Shown: piece by piece, positions 11,307 to 21,843 of the stretch | How positions within the stretch are numbered: the stretch's first letter is position 1 | Layout of the letters: every line of letters begins with the position of its first letter | Assembly (NCBI GenBank): GCA_003194525.1 | Contig: NBIV01000015.1 | Location: forward strand, 310,001-374,000 | From: Gracilariopsis chorda | Lineage: Eukaryota; Rhodophyta; Florideophyceae; Gracilariales; Gracilariaceae | Direction of reading: 5' to 3' | Length of the DNA stretch: 64,000 bases | Notes under the pieces: model-generated | Database searches by the model: none | The model's input: the letters and a program-made list of their open reading frames with translations, nothing else | What the model was told of the DNA's origin: nothing | Translations under genes and position numbers: made by a program

Positions 11307-11548
11307 GGCTACTACACGCCCCACCACAACGGCGCTCCCGTTCCTAACCCAACCACCAAGCGAGCACTCCCCAGGTACTTATCCATCCGCATTTTTTCAC
11401 TCGCCCGTTTTCGCGCCATTTCCCACCGAGTCGTGTCCCACCAATAATCTGAAACGAAAAATTTAGAACGACATTAGTTTAACACTTCCTTCAGTTTACA
11501 ACTCTATCACACTAACTTAGGTATGTACAGGTAGAACTACGAACGTGT

Positions 11549-12745
11549 CTAAAGAAATGGTTCAAAACGAGAACCAACAGGCCTACAGTGCTCTCCTAGA
11601 TTCGCAACATACCTTCGAAAATGGTACTCCAAGTCCATATCCACAGCCATACCCAAAAGAAGCAGCACGAAAAAGATAGTATTCTCCACTACAGGCGCGA
11701 GTCCCCTTACCTTGTGCAAAGAAGTATCGCTCAGGAACGTGAAAATCAAGTAGGTAAACACAACAGGGAACACCCTTCCGATATAGAGCCTCATAGTAGC
11801 CACACCATCTCTAAACCCAAGCACCTTATTCAAACCACCGTATACGGTCCTGCACACATCCAAAATCAGCCCAACACTACCTCTCTGCACATATGGGAGC
11901 TCTCTCTCATTGTTAATGCTGTCCCTAGTCACAAAAAACATCGTTAGCCGTTCAACCACATACGACATACCCCCAAACATGAAACCACCAGTGAAAAATG
12001 CAAGAGCACCAGTTCTAAGTTCCATTCCAATCGAAATTGGCGCTTCCAAGAAGTGATAGCCAACAAAAATACAAACATTCAACGGCAAAAGACCTGCCAT
12101 CGTGAATCCAAGTAGTCTGTTTCGAATCACAGAAATCCGTGCCATTCGCTGGCTGTCCCGCAAAGGTACGTATGCCAATGAACCAAAATGCCTTCTATGC
12201 AATGCAAACACCATATCGAAGATAAACAAATGCAAAACAGTCTCCAGAATTACCACAATCAACATCTTCGGAGACATTCGAACATCCCCTACCACATAAT
12301 GCATCGAAAGCGGTTTCAATACCCCATAAAGAGCACCAATGGCTAATGAAAACAGAAACGCATATGCGCACCAAGCCCTGAAACTGAACATATGACGAGG
12401 GCTTCTAGAAAGGTTTGGCGCATTCTCCAGATATTGTATCAAATGAGTACTCCCGTACAGCACGTGCAAAAAATTTGAATTCGTTAAGATATAATTATGT
12501 GTCGGTACTTCGTCTAGAACCTCGTATATCTCCGTCACATCCTCCAAAACACCCGCGGTGAGCAACCTTGACGCCCCTCGCACAACACCCTTCTCCGTAT
12601 CCGTACTATACCGAATTTCAAGTACTTCGTCAAACCGAATCACCGTCTCATTCGGAAAGATATTCAGATACGCACGAGTCCTCCGGTCACTCTCGGAAGA
12701 CTGCAAATAGTAGTCGTGGTGCTTGTGGATGTTCTCGAATGCCAT
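11549..12745 (-). CDS. Unrecognised multi-pass membrane protein
   Basis: 398 residues from the ATG at 12745 (MAFENIHKHHDYYL); codons farther upstream in this frame are not ATG. The N-terminal 130 residues are soluble and mixed. About six hydrophobic helices follow: AWCAYAFLFSLAIGALYGVL, MLIVVILETVLHLFIFDMVF, LLGFTMAGLLPLNVCIFVGY, GALAFFTGGFMFGGMSYVVE, FPVVFTYLIFTFL and TIFFVLLLLGMAVDM. Charged loops lie between them. No transporter, channel or enzyme motif was recognised. Codon use and hydrophobic patterning are protein-like across the whole length, so the frame is very likely real. Function and membrane are unknown. Confidence 0.75.
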   Translation of the reverse strand: MAFENIHKHHDYYLQSSESDRRTRAYLNIFPNETVIRFDEVLEIRYSTDTEKGVVRGASRLLTAGVLEDVTEIYEVLDEVPTHNYILTNSNFLHVLYGSTHLIQYLENAPNLSRSPRHMFSFRAWCAYAFLFSLAIGALYGVLKPLSMHYVVGDVRMSPKMLIVVILETVLHLFIFDMVFALHRRHFGSLAYVPLRDSQRMARISVIRNRLLGFTMAGLLPLNVCIFVGYHFLEAPISIGMELRTGALAFFTGGFMFGGMSYVVERLTMFFVTRDSINNERELPYVQRGSVGLILDVCRTVYGGLNKVLGFRDGVATMRLYIGRVFPVVFTYLIFTFLSDTSLHKVRGLAPVVENTIFFVLLLLGMAVDMDLEYHFRRYVANLGEHCRPVGSRFEPFL

Positions 12746-13306
12746 GTTTGAATGTCGATCACGATTGTACCTCCTCCCCACTTGAACCAACCTCTTCCTC
12801 GCTTATATGCACAACGTACCATCCTCCGACTTGCTAAAACCTCCCAATTCCAAACACGCGAAGCAGTGTTTTGAACCAGTACACGATAATGCATTCAGTG
12901 TCTACACTCCTTTTCATAAATCAAGCACTGCTTGCACCCCACACCGCATTCTGATATGAAAGGAACCACTACCTTCACTATGGACACATTTGGGAACCGC
13001 AGTCTTTCCCTGTAGCAATGTCGTGCTTCACATCCCTACAATCTCCTTTAATTCTCATAAATAATTACATATTCACTTTCATTTACATTCATATCTCATA
13101 TGATTTGTCCACTATACCTTTCTTTATTCTCCCCACCGATATACCCGCCCACCAAGTTTCTTCTTATACCTGTACCTCTCTTAATAAAATATAACAGAGC
13201 TTCATCTTTCCAGACATCATCCCTTCACTATTAAACATCATCCAACACAAATGGCGTCATCTTTTCCACTCCCATCACCCTGTCCCTCTATTTACATCTA
13301 TTCAAC
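12746..13306. other. Intergenic stretch with probable promoter of the small gene
   Basis: AT-rich. A TATA-like run (TTAATAAAATATAAC) lies at about 13,181-13,195, roughly 115 bases before the ATG of the plus-strand gene, a plausible core promoter position. The promoter of the minus-strand membrane protein would also be here. No coding frame was seen. Confidence 0.4.
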
Positions 13307-13627
13307 ATGTCAGAAAGTCGCTTCCCTCCTCATCCTTATGTCGCAACAACACATCGGGAGGAGGTACCCGTCGTGATGAGAGAACTTTTGCGCCTTGTAG
13401 CTCTTCATACACGAATTCATCATAATACTCTCACCAATGAGCACTCCATGGAAGCACTACTCAAGTACGGAAAATCCCTCACATCCCTCAAGGCCTCCTT
13501 CTCTGAGTTTCACGTTCGAAACGGTTTCTTCTACGAAATCTCAAGAAAATTGAAGGAAGCTGGAGCTAAGGACCCAGCCCCCCTCCATACAAGGCTCGTA
13601 GACGTTATCCAGTTCCATATTGTATGA
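13307..13627 (+). CDS. Small unrecognised protein, 106 residues
   Basis: ATG at 13307 follows a TATA-like sequence. The protein is mostly helical in appearance, with several His residues (LVALHTRIHHNTLTNEHSME) and amphipathic stretches (ALLKYGKSLTSLKASFSEFH, YEISRKLKEAG). It has no signal peptide, membrane span or known motif. Base composition is balanced and hydrophobic residues recur with helical spacing, which favours a real coding sequence over a chance frame. The next recognisable feature downstream is a long palindrome at 13,863. Confidence 0.55.
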   Translation: MSESRFPPHPYVATTHREEVPVVMRELLRLVALHTRIHHNTLTNEHSMEALLKYGKSLTSLKASFSEFHVRNGFFYEISRKLKEAGAKDPAPLHTRLVDVIQFHIV

Positions 13628-13862
13628 TAGTACTCAATAGAAGACCCATCATGAGTATGATACTTGCTCACATCCATTTCAAAAGAAACGAATAAACACA
13701 TTGCACTAATTTAAGTCAAGTTTTACAAACGTTTATCACCATATATACTACTTATCATCATTAATCACTTTCATCGTCCTCTCCTATCAGACCCTGCAAT
13801 CCTTTAGGGACCATCTCTCCCTCCTCATCATTTTGCATTGGTATTCGAAGTTTGTTTTTGGG

Positions 13863-13948
13863 GGTGGAGGTCCGTGGACCGGAGTGTCGTGGCGCTTCAT
13901 CAGGCGCCTGATGAAGCGCCACGACACTCCGGTCCACGGACCTCCACC
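13863..13948. repeat. Perfect 86-bp palindrome (43-bp arms, no spacer)
   Basis: The left arm 13863-13905 and right arm 13906-13948 are exact reverse complements, centred on CAGGC|GCCTG. The right arm contains TCCACGGACCTCCACC, which recurs in the inverted repeat that overlaps the 3' end of the transposase gene. Confidence 0.95.
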
Positions 13949-14113
13949 ACGTGGCGGCCAGCAGTTCCGAAAATCAAAAAATTAGTTTAAAATTAGTGTC
14001 TGGAATGAACGGACATCTGCGGTACGACCTAGTAGGTCATGGGCGGAAGATGCATGGTTCATTTTACACTAATTTTTTGATTTTCTGAACAGCTGGGTGG
14101 CGAAGGTCCGTGG
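13933..14113. repeat. Imperfect inverted repeat of about 55 bp at the 3' end of the transposase gene
   Basis: 13933-13992 and the reverse complement of about 14061-14113 share TCCACGGACCT and a 25-base block around AGAAAATCAAAAAATTAGTG with two differences. The stop of the transposase lies inside the right arm. It is a candidate terminal or subterminal repeat of the transposon. Confidence 0.8.
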
Positions 14114-16641
14114 ATGGAGAGAGTGTCTGCGGAGAAGAGTTCTTGAAGAAGTTTTGGAGAAGCGTTTGGATTGGATCCGAGGTACTTTGCAGCAGTGAAG
14201 ATGTCGTAGAATGAGATTTGTTTTACGTCGCGTACAAAGCATGGTTTTCGGGGTTCGGTTGGAGTTTTTGATGGAGGATGAGAAGCAATAGAGGGTTCTG
14301 CTGAGAGTGGATTCCAATCCTTGATGGCGGTGGAGCGGTCTATAGCGCGGATGGTTTCGTTGTGGGCAGTGGCTCTTCGTTTGGATGTCTTGGAGTAGTG
14401 AGATTTGAAGAGGACGTGGGCATGTTCGAATATGCCTGCGTCGTTGAAGTGCAGACCTCCGTATCTACGTATGTCGTCGACGATGTGATCGAGGAGATGG
14501 AACTTGAGGGTACCGAGGTGCGAAGAGTGGTAGGGTCCGAGGACGGTGGTGGCTGTGAGTTTGAAGGATCTGATCTGTCGTTCGAGTGATTTGAGAGAGT
14601 CTTCGGTCCATTCGGAAGTGGAGTTGTATCGCATGGCGTAGAGAACGAGATCTGTGTACTTGGTGAAGACGGAAGTGATTGGGGAGGAGTCGATTTCGTT
14701 GCAGCATCTGTCGAAGAATGCTCCGATGAAGGGGAATACCATGTCGAGTGCGCGGTAATCTTTTGCTTCGAGCATTCCACGGAGTCCTTCTGTGGTGAAG
14801 AAGCCGTTAAGAGCTTGAGCGTTGTCGGAGGTGGAGAAGTCTATGTGGAGTCCAGTTGCAGGGGAATCTTTTTCGATGGCCGCAAGAATGGAGTTGGAGT
14901 GTTTGAGGATGGAGGTGCGGATGGATTGGAAGGATCTCTTGGATTTGCTGGGACCGACAATGGAGAAGAGGGAATCGGATCGGAGACGTTCGATTGCGGT
15001 GGCTTTGATGAGTTTAGAGACGCCGAGGTGGAAGTTATGCAGTGGCTCGAAGGCGAAGATGTTGTAAGAAGAGAGAAGCGGAGTGATGTTGAAGTTGGGG
15101 TATGATTCGAAGAGAGAAGTGTACTTTGCGAGGGAGAGAGAATGAAGTGCTGTTGCTGCCTCTTCTTTTTTGGTGCGTGCCACTTTTGGTTTCCGGGCGA
15201 GTTGCGCTTCCTCGGATTCGCGGAGAAGGCAGGTGTGCTGTCTGCGATTGGTTCGAGTTTGGAGTTGTGTGCGGAAGGGGATGGGATCTGTATTGAGGAA
15301 GAGGTGTTCCCGAGGGACGGTGCATCTCGGGCAAGGGTGCTGCGGCCGTGTTCCGTGGGAGATGGCGAGGATGTCCTTTGCTTCGGGGATGTCTGCGCAA
15401 TAGCTGGCGAGGATGGGGTGGCAGTGGCGGAGGACACCGTGAGCGTCACGGAAGGAGAATCCTGGGAGCGCAGAGGTGAGGAGTGGGTTGAGGATGGTAG
15501 AGATGGCGCGCTGAATGAGGTTCATTTTGGTCTCGCGTGGGATGTTGGAGGATGATTTCGGGACGTAGTCGCCGCCGTCGTCGAAGGCGGTAAACGGGGA
15601 GAAGGAGGTTGGAAGGTATCCGAGGAGTGTGAGATTTTCGGATATACACTTTCGGCGGAGGGCATCGGAGAAGTTGAGAAACGTGACGTGGAGGGGGTAG
15701 GAATTGACGGAGGAGCTTTTCAGGGAGGTTGCGGACTTGTCCGAGTAGAGCTGGACGAGGCCGATGAATGATTCGATACCGGTTTCCTGGGGGGTGTGCC
15801 AGACGATGTCATCGACGGGGGACTGCATAATTTCCTGTTTGATGGCTGGGACGACTTTCTTTCCGAGGGCTGCAGCCATGGGATGTGCGAAAGCCGGGTG
15901 ACCAGAAGACGAAGAAGATGAGGAAGATTGAGATACCGGCTGGAAGAAGGTGTTGTTGAGGTGTGCGAGTGCGAGTTGTTGCTTGAGGACGTCGATGGCA
16001 CGTTTCTGGAAGAGGGTTGCGGAGAAGGTGTTGCGCTTGTCTGTGATGGTGGAAGGGATGAAGCCGTTGGAGCTGATGCGTTGCTTGAAGAGGTCCTCTT
16101 GCAGTGCGAGGCACTGCCTGGCGGAGGAGATGGAGGTCTGGAAGGAGGACTTGGAGAAGTCTGGATGGTTGAGGATGGAGATGAGCTCGTCTGCTTTGCG
16201 GGTGCTGACGGAGGATGCGATGGAGGAGATGTAGAGGACGAGTTGTTCGAGATGAGGGTTGTCGGCGAGAGGGGAAGGGGAACGAGAAGGGGGCGGGAGA
16301 AGGGGGTTTGAGGAGGAGACGGAGCCGATGGCGTGACTTGCGATATGGTAAGCGTCTTGGGTTTGAAGAGAGAGGGAAGCCTGTTGAAGTTCATATGGAT
16401 CATCATCGGCGAGGGGGACGTTGTCGGAAGGACGGTGAGAGGGAAGGGGAGGAGAATTGATGGAGAGGTTGGGAACGGATTTTCGCTTCTTGGTCCTGGG
16501 AGGGAACTGAACTGGAGCGGTGGCTGTGGAGGAGGAACGCTTGTTGGCGGTGAGGCGATGGGGGCACCTGCGTTGGTGACTCTGAAGAGAGTATGTGGTG
16601 CGGCCGTGGAAGGAGCAGCGAGGGTAGCAACAGGGGAACAT
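14059..16641 (-). CDS. Plavaka-like (CACTA-superfamily) transposase
   Basis: 860 residues from the ATG at 16641. It begins with a C2H2-like zinc finger (CCYPRCSFHGRTTYSLQSHQ followed by RRCPH), then a Ser/Pro-rich linker. The middle carries signatures of Plavaka and related transposases: HGTRPQHPCPRCTVPREH (a CPRC knuckle) and FEPLHNFHLGVSKLIK, the family's DxLHxxxLGxxK-like block. A helical region follows (FPFIGAFFDRCCNEI) with the TTVLGPYHSSHLGTLKFHLL block and GIFEHAHVLFKSHYSKTSKR near the end. The frame is unbroken, so the copy may be recent. Its 3' end overlaps an inverted repeat. Acidic catalytic residues were not assigned with confidence. CDD or Pfam matching would settle the family. 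Confidence 0.75.
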   Translation of the reverse strand: MFPCCYPRCSFHGRTTYSLQSHQRRCPHRLTANKRSSSTATAPVQFPPRTKKRKSVPNLSINSPPLPSHRPSDNVPLADDDPYELQQASLSLQTQDAYHIASHAIGSVSSSNPLLPPPSRSPSPLADNPHLEQLVLYISSIASSVSTRKADELISILNHPDFSKSSFQTSISSARQCLALQEDLFKQRISSNGFIPSTITDKRNTFSATLFQKRAIDVLKQQLALAHLNNTFFQPVSQSSSSSSSSGHPAFAHPMAAALGKKVVPAIKQEIMQSPVDDIVWHTPQETGIESFIGLVQLYSDKSATSLKSSSVNSYPLHVTFLNFSDALRRKCISENLTLLGYLPTSFSPFTAFDDGGDYVPKSSSNIPRETKMNLIQRAISTILNPLLTSALPGFSFRDAHGVLRHCHPILASYCADIPEAKDILAISHGTRPQHPCPRCTVPREHLFLNTDPIPFRTQLQTRTNRRQHTCLLRESEEAQLARKPKVARTKKEEAATALHSLSLAKYTSLFESYPNFNITPLLSSYNIFAFEPLHNFHLGVSKLIKATAIERLRSDSLFSIVGPSKSKRSFQSIRTSILKHSNSILAAIEKDSPATGLHIDFSTSDNAQALNGFFTTEGLRGMLEAKDYRALDMVFPFIGAFFDRCCNEIDSSPITSVFTKYTDLVLYAMRYNSTSEWTEDSLKSLERQIRSFKLTATTVLGPYHSSHLGTLKFHLLDHIVDDIRRYGGLHFNDAGIFEHAHVLFKSHYSKTSKRRATAHNETIRAIDRSTAIKDWNPLSAEPSIASHPPSKTPTEPRKPCFVRDVKQISFYDIFTAAKYLGSNPNASPKLLQELFSADTLSIHGPSPPSCSENQKISVK

Positions 16642-17117
16642 GGTGCGGGAAGGAGAGTTGAAGGATTGGAAGGAGAAAGGGGAGCAAAGGGGTTGTTGGA
16701 GAGCGAAATGCGGGAGCGTAATTATTATGGCGCACGGGATGAAGTGGAGCAGGTGATGCCGAGCGTTTTGCGCTGGCTCGTGGACTGGTGCATGCTATGC
16801 AAGGCCGCAGACACTGACAACGAGTGAAGGATAGCGAGGGCTATCATGTTTTGTAAACTCTAATGTATTTCCTATATATGTATTTATCTGAGCATCCTAT
16901 CCTTCTATTTGAAGGGGCAGTTCCGGTGGTCCGGTCAGATTTTCAATCTCACGTTCACATGTGAAGGTATGTAGTAGTGGAGTCTGGACTCCACTTCGCG
17001 GAGTCCGGACTCGGTTTTTGGTCCGAAATAACTTGGAAATGTGAAGTGCTTTACTAGTTTATACTTTCAAAAAACTAGCAGTGTTGAATGTGTGAAAATA
17101 TTTTGATGGAAATTGAT
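16642..17117. repeat. Palindrome-rich stretch upstream of the transposase gene
   Basis: Holds TTCACATGTGAA (16954-16965), GTGGAGTC-TG-GACTCCAC (16977-16994) and GAGTCCGGACTC (17001-17012), three palindromes within 60 bp. The last two also pair with each other. They may be subterminal transposase sites or one end of the transposon. No gene was seen. Confidence 0.7.
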
Positions 17118-19370
17118 TCATTCAAAAGTGGGTTTTAAGAGTCGATATCCGTCCATTTCAATTCTTTCCCTTTTGATTGTCAAACTAGCATTCCGAAAAC
17201 ACCGACGATGGCTTAAAAAGTACTCTATACATCTGCGGAAGAACAGAACGAGTTCGAGAAAGCAGCACAGTTCGGTGAAAGGTTGAGAAGCAGGCCAATT
17301 TTTCACAACTTTAAATTGTGATGGGTTGAAACGCAACCCATTCCGTCCGACTACAAGCCCCAGGGCTTCTCTCTCAGATGCCATAAAATCACATTTCTTC
17401 CCAGATACATAAAGCTTGTGATCACGCAGGCGATTAAACACCAGTTTGATATGCAAGAAGTGTTCCTCCTTGCTTCTGATATATGTAAGCAGATCGTCTA
17501 CATAGAATGCAAGAAACACGTCAATGTGTTCATGCATGACAGTGTTCATTAGTATTTTAAAGGTAGCAGGCGCGTTACATAAACCCATGGGCATCTCCCG
17601 ATACTCTAATTGGCCGTATAAGGTGTTGGAAACGGTCTTCTAGATATCTTTAAGGAGCATAAATACTTGATCGAACCCTGTTTTGAGATCGAGCTTGGAA
17701 AAGAATCTAGCACTTACAAGAAGACCAAACATTTCATCGCAACGAGGATTTAGTGAGTTGTTGCGCTTTGTGAAACGATTGAATGGTCGATAATCTACAA
17801 AACCTCGCGATGGACTTCCTGTTTCATTTACAAAGAACAGCAGAGATCAATGTGCAGATCTGCGTGAACGGATTTTGCTACTTCTCAAAAGTCTCTCTCT
17901 ACATTTTTTCGCGGCCACATGCTCAGCAGTCGAAAGCAGGTACAACGGATAGTGCGGTGGCATTCTTCCGTACTCTGACGTAATACAATAATACATGTCT
18001 CTTCGCGGCCGGAGTCAGTCCGGGGGGCTCTTCATGAAGCACATCCTTAAACTCTTCAAGAATATCTTGGACTTCCTTGTCTTCCGAGTGTAGAATAGGT
18101 GTAATTCCATCCACTACACGTTCGTTCGTTGAATGAATACTAACAGGAGCAAAATGGTACAGCAAAGTTCCTGCCTTTGGTCCACGCAGCATCTTTCGAA
18201 ACAGCTTAAATCCCAGGTTACATAATTTGATAGTTGCCTTCCTTTCAACGAGCATCGCATGGAGAATATGATCTAAGACCTTCACAATATTTTGCTTGTA
18301 GTTCTTTTCTGCGTTACACTCTTCATGGCAGAGCATGCGCAGCAGAACACCGTAGCGGCAGTCAGCCACAATCCACCTTGAGGTATAAGATAAAAACCCC
18401 ATCCCCAATGTGTGATGTGCCATCTCACATCCTATATCTTGTGATCCCTCCTTAGAATGTAAAATATCTACCAGCTTTCGTTCTTATTTAAGTTCTCTCT
18501 ATACCGAGAGAAAATATTTCTAGGGATAACGTTGATATTGCACTCACAGTACTGTACACCGCAGAACAGCACGTCTTCGAGTGTTCCATCTAAAGCAAGA
18601 AGAAGAACAGAACTTACATCATCATTCTGCGAACCCTTCTGGTTCCAGAACGACACGTCATAACAATTCGCCGGCCCTTTTAACGTGCATTTCTTTCTTC
18701 TAAAAAAACAGTCTAGTTTTCGAAGCTATCCGAGTCCACGTTCTCAATGTCACGCTGGATGTAGATATTAGCAAAATTTGCAGACTGGCCTGCTGCATTG
18801 TGGAGACGTTTCAAATGGCGGCGTCTAGGGCTGCTGCCTACAAAACACGTATTGTTCTTAATATCATTAGTATGCTGTCTCGACCTAAACTTTTGAAGCC
18901 CTTCCGAATCCCCAATCACCATTACATTATTATTCGAAAATGTGGAGCTTTTGGCGGAACCAGTATCGGCACCATAGCTTCCGTTAACTGCAGCTTCAAC
19001 CCTCATCGCAATCTTCGTAGTTTCATTAAGCTCAAAAAAGGTAGACTTGCTTACTTCAAACTGCATATTTGGCTTCAAACCATTGACAAATTTTTCTCAC
19101 TTTTTGCCTCCACTGATATCTGGAGTTGTTAGTACTAAGTTTCTTAACTCTGACGAATAAGCGTTCAAAGTTGTACCATGCTTGAATAAACGTAACTTGT
19201 CACATACTCCATGCTCATGGTCTTTTGCAACAAATCTCTTCCGAATGACAGCACTAAATGTTTCCCAAGTTGATGGCAATTCCTTTTGTTGCAGAAGTGT
19301 ATACCAACATATTGCCGCAATGCCAGTTAGCAAGGTGCATGCAAGAGAAAGTTTCTTATCATCACCCAAG
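17118..19370 (-). mobile_element. Old Ty3/Gypsy fossil, heavily decayed
   Basis: On the minus strand, gag-like sequence comes first (19.37-18.7 kb; LTGIAAICWYTLL and ETFSAVIRKRF resemble a capsid region). A short central part follows, then reverse transcriptase (17.6-17.1 kb; MPMGLCNAPATF and FYVDDLLTYI). Open stretches are short and the frame is lost many times, with well over five breaks, so this is an old copy. LTRs were not found. Confidence 0.8.
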
Positions 19371-20867
19371 GTTAAATTGTTATTAGAAAGTTGAACAAGG
19401 TCAAAGTACTGTTAGTCATTGTAAATCATTGTATTAACTACAAACAAATCACTGTCATCTGAAAAAGGCTCCCGTTCGTTTAGTTTGTAGAGTTTGATCA
19501 TTACATACGAACTATTTATCGCAAAAGTGATATTAAATCTTCCATCACTGAGCAGAATAAGATCTTTCTTGCGAAGCGATGGTACCACTTTGACAACTCT
19601 TTACGTGATTGTGCGATACCCCTTTTTCTGCGACGAGACATCGACCTGCAGATCCCTATTTGAAGACGTTAGGTCGAGTGGTTGGCACATTTTAGCTACC
19701 TCTTCGAGCTCTATTGCTCGTCAGCTCTCCTTCAAAATCGCAGAACGAGAGTTGTGTACCTATCAATCTAAGAATAGTGACTACTCCAAAGTACGAAAGT
19801 GCATATGCGTTCTATTTCGGAAGGTTTTGGGCAGGAAAGCTCACCAATAAAACCAAAAACTCCCTTCCTGATGCGGCATTGCATAATTCATCGTCAATCA
19901 CTGCCCTTGTTGTGACACTCAAGGCGGGATGATTTGTAAGAAATTGTGGTGGCATGATGTTATTAAATGGTTAGTTGTAGAATAAAGTTTCAATGATCAT
20001 AAAGAGGGGCTCGTCTTTATCTATAAATTAAATGATCTTGCTGGTGAGCTGTTGCTGAGAGTGGTGTTTGGTGACATGTGTTCTCTGCGCATTTTTATTC
20101 GGTTATGCTATTGCTTACTGGCGTACTTTTTTATTTGAACGTAGCTCTGAATGGGATGGTGTGGCAAGTGGGTATATAAAAACTTGGCCAATGGGCAGAA
20201 GCGCGTACAAAGATCTCTGACTTGGTAAGCACTGATTGCAAAGAAGAAATATGTGTCATATTGGTCAAGGATCTACGTTAAAGGCTCAAAGAAGAGTAAG
20301 AATTTGCTATATTTTCGTACATAATAAACACGATGTATAATCTCCGCAGGCCGCCTCACGGTAGATCTAGGGGTGACGGCTAGCAATCTAACGGTTTGCT
20401 AGCAGTTTTTAATTCTGTAACATTTATTCAGCAATACTAACAGGGCCCTGACATTGCTTTTTGATTAACAACAGCTCGAGATTACGAAAAAGCCCGGTAA
20501 AGCAATAATGCGCTGATTTTGGTTGTACAGAGGTCCCTGATGTCTAAGTGGGAGATAAGGGTTGAACCCTCTGTTTTAAGATGCTTCTTTCGCAGGACAC
20601 CAGACCTCCATTTACATATACAGTCTTTCACGAGGATCGTAACCCAGTGGTTGGTAAATTGTACAAAAGACTGGGATACTGAATGGTACACCGGTAATCC
20701 TATGAATTGCAATGCCTGAGTGTTTAATATTCCATTTTACCATTCGCAATTTGTCTTGCAATGTACACATGTCCTTAAACACCATATCGCGATGTCACGG
20801 TAGAACTGAAAGTTATATACAGAGTGATTACCTCTCTACTCTGACGCATTTTCTTGCGCACAAGGGG
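19371..20867. other. Intergenic stretch, no gene seen
   Basis: AT-rich sequence without protein-like frames; several ORFs of 60-120 codons lack any family pattern. It may be eroded transposon sequence. Confidence 0.5.
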
Positions 20868-21090
20868 GTTGTTGTTGACTGATGGGAAGCGTTGGGCAAC
20901 AAAATTGCTTTGCACGCCCCCTCACGCGCATGTAAAACCCCCATTTAGCGCAACACCTCCCTGCCACTCGAAAAAATCAGCATCAGCAGCAACAGCAGCA
21001 AAGCCTACAGTGCATTGGTTGCTGCTACATGTTCATTGCCTGATCGCTTCTCAGTGGCTGGCATTAAAGTAATGACTGCAGTGCCACACA
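20868..21090 (+). repeat. Direct repeat copy A on the left of the Helitron
   Basis: Related to 29,060-29,245 in the same orientation. Shared blocks include GTTGTTGACTGATGxGAAGC, GCGCATGxAAAAC, CAACxCCTCC, a CAGCAGCAG run and GTAATGACTGCAG/ATAATGACTGCAG. Identity by eye is roughly 70-75 per cent. Confidence 0.75.
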
Positions 21091-21840
21091 CTGAGCAGTC
21101 TCTGGCTTGCGTGACACGTGGCTGGCTTTCTGCTATGCACCAGTGCAAGACAATACACAGAGCATATATACTGCATTGGTGCACTGCAAAAAGCATCTGG
21201 GTCGCTGACTCTTACGACTATTTTGCATCTCATTGAGGCTTGGACAACAGCGCAGTGTCGTAACGTTTTGCTACTTTGTGCCCTGTTGCTGGCCTGGGAC
21301 CCAGGCAAGGCGGAGCTCGTGTGCAGGTCACCACAAGAGTAACACACTGAGCACCAGAGATCTGGGAAACCTCAGGTGCTTCTATGTGGTATACGGGTCG
21401 TTTGGCGGCGATCCAGGAAGTCAGAGGGTTTCCCGGACCTAATAACTGCTTGCTGTGCAGGATCCGGGGCAGCCGCCATGTCGTACCTCTTGGGGCCAAA
21501 AAGCACACTTCGGTGTGTAATTAAAGGCAGGACCAATCTTTACAACTGGACGCAGGTTAAACATCAAACGGCTTCAAATCTGGCTGGGCACACTCCACCC
21601 GTCATAATCCAACAGGATTGTGTCGAGAGTCTCTGCGCTGCGCACGACTGCATCGTATGAGTATAAGTCTTGCAGCAATTTTTAATTGCTCATAAAACCA
21701 GGCCGAGTGGGTGCAAGGCAACAAATCGCAACCAATTTTTCATTTCTAACGGTTTTTATCTTGGAAAAATATTCTGGAACTCTAATGGAGGTTTTAGGGG
21801 TTTGAGAAACTACAATTGTTGTGTTCTACTTTTCAACGCT
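21091..21840. other. Stretch before the Helitron, no gene seen
   Basis: Contains an imperfect inverted repeat around 21,135-21,195 (ATGCACCAGTGCA and TGCATTGGTGCACTGCA). No protein-like frame. The left Helitron terminus (expected TC dinucleotide) probably lies here but was not located. Confidence 0.4.
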
Positions 21841-21843
21841 AAA

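Noticed and set aside
14340-15449. Several 120-200 codon minus-strand frames
   Set aside because: Alternative frames of the transposase gene, Ser/Pro-rich owing to composition.
15928-16827. Plus-strand frames of 80-164 codons
   Set aside because: Antisense to the transposase gene, with Gly/Glu/Val bias typical of a shadow frame.
21051-21347. Overlapping frames on both strands around an inverted repeat
   Set aside because: They mirror each other because of the imperfect palindrome; not coding.
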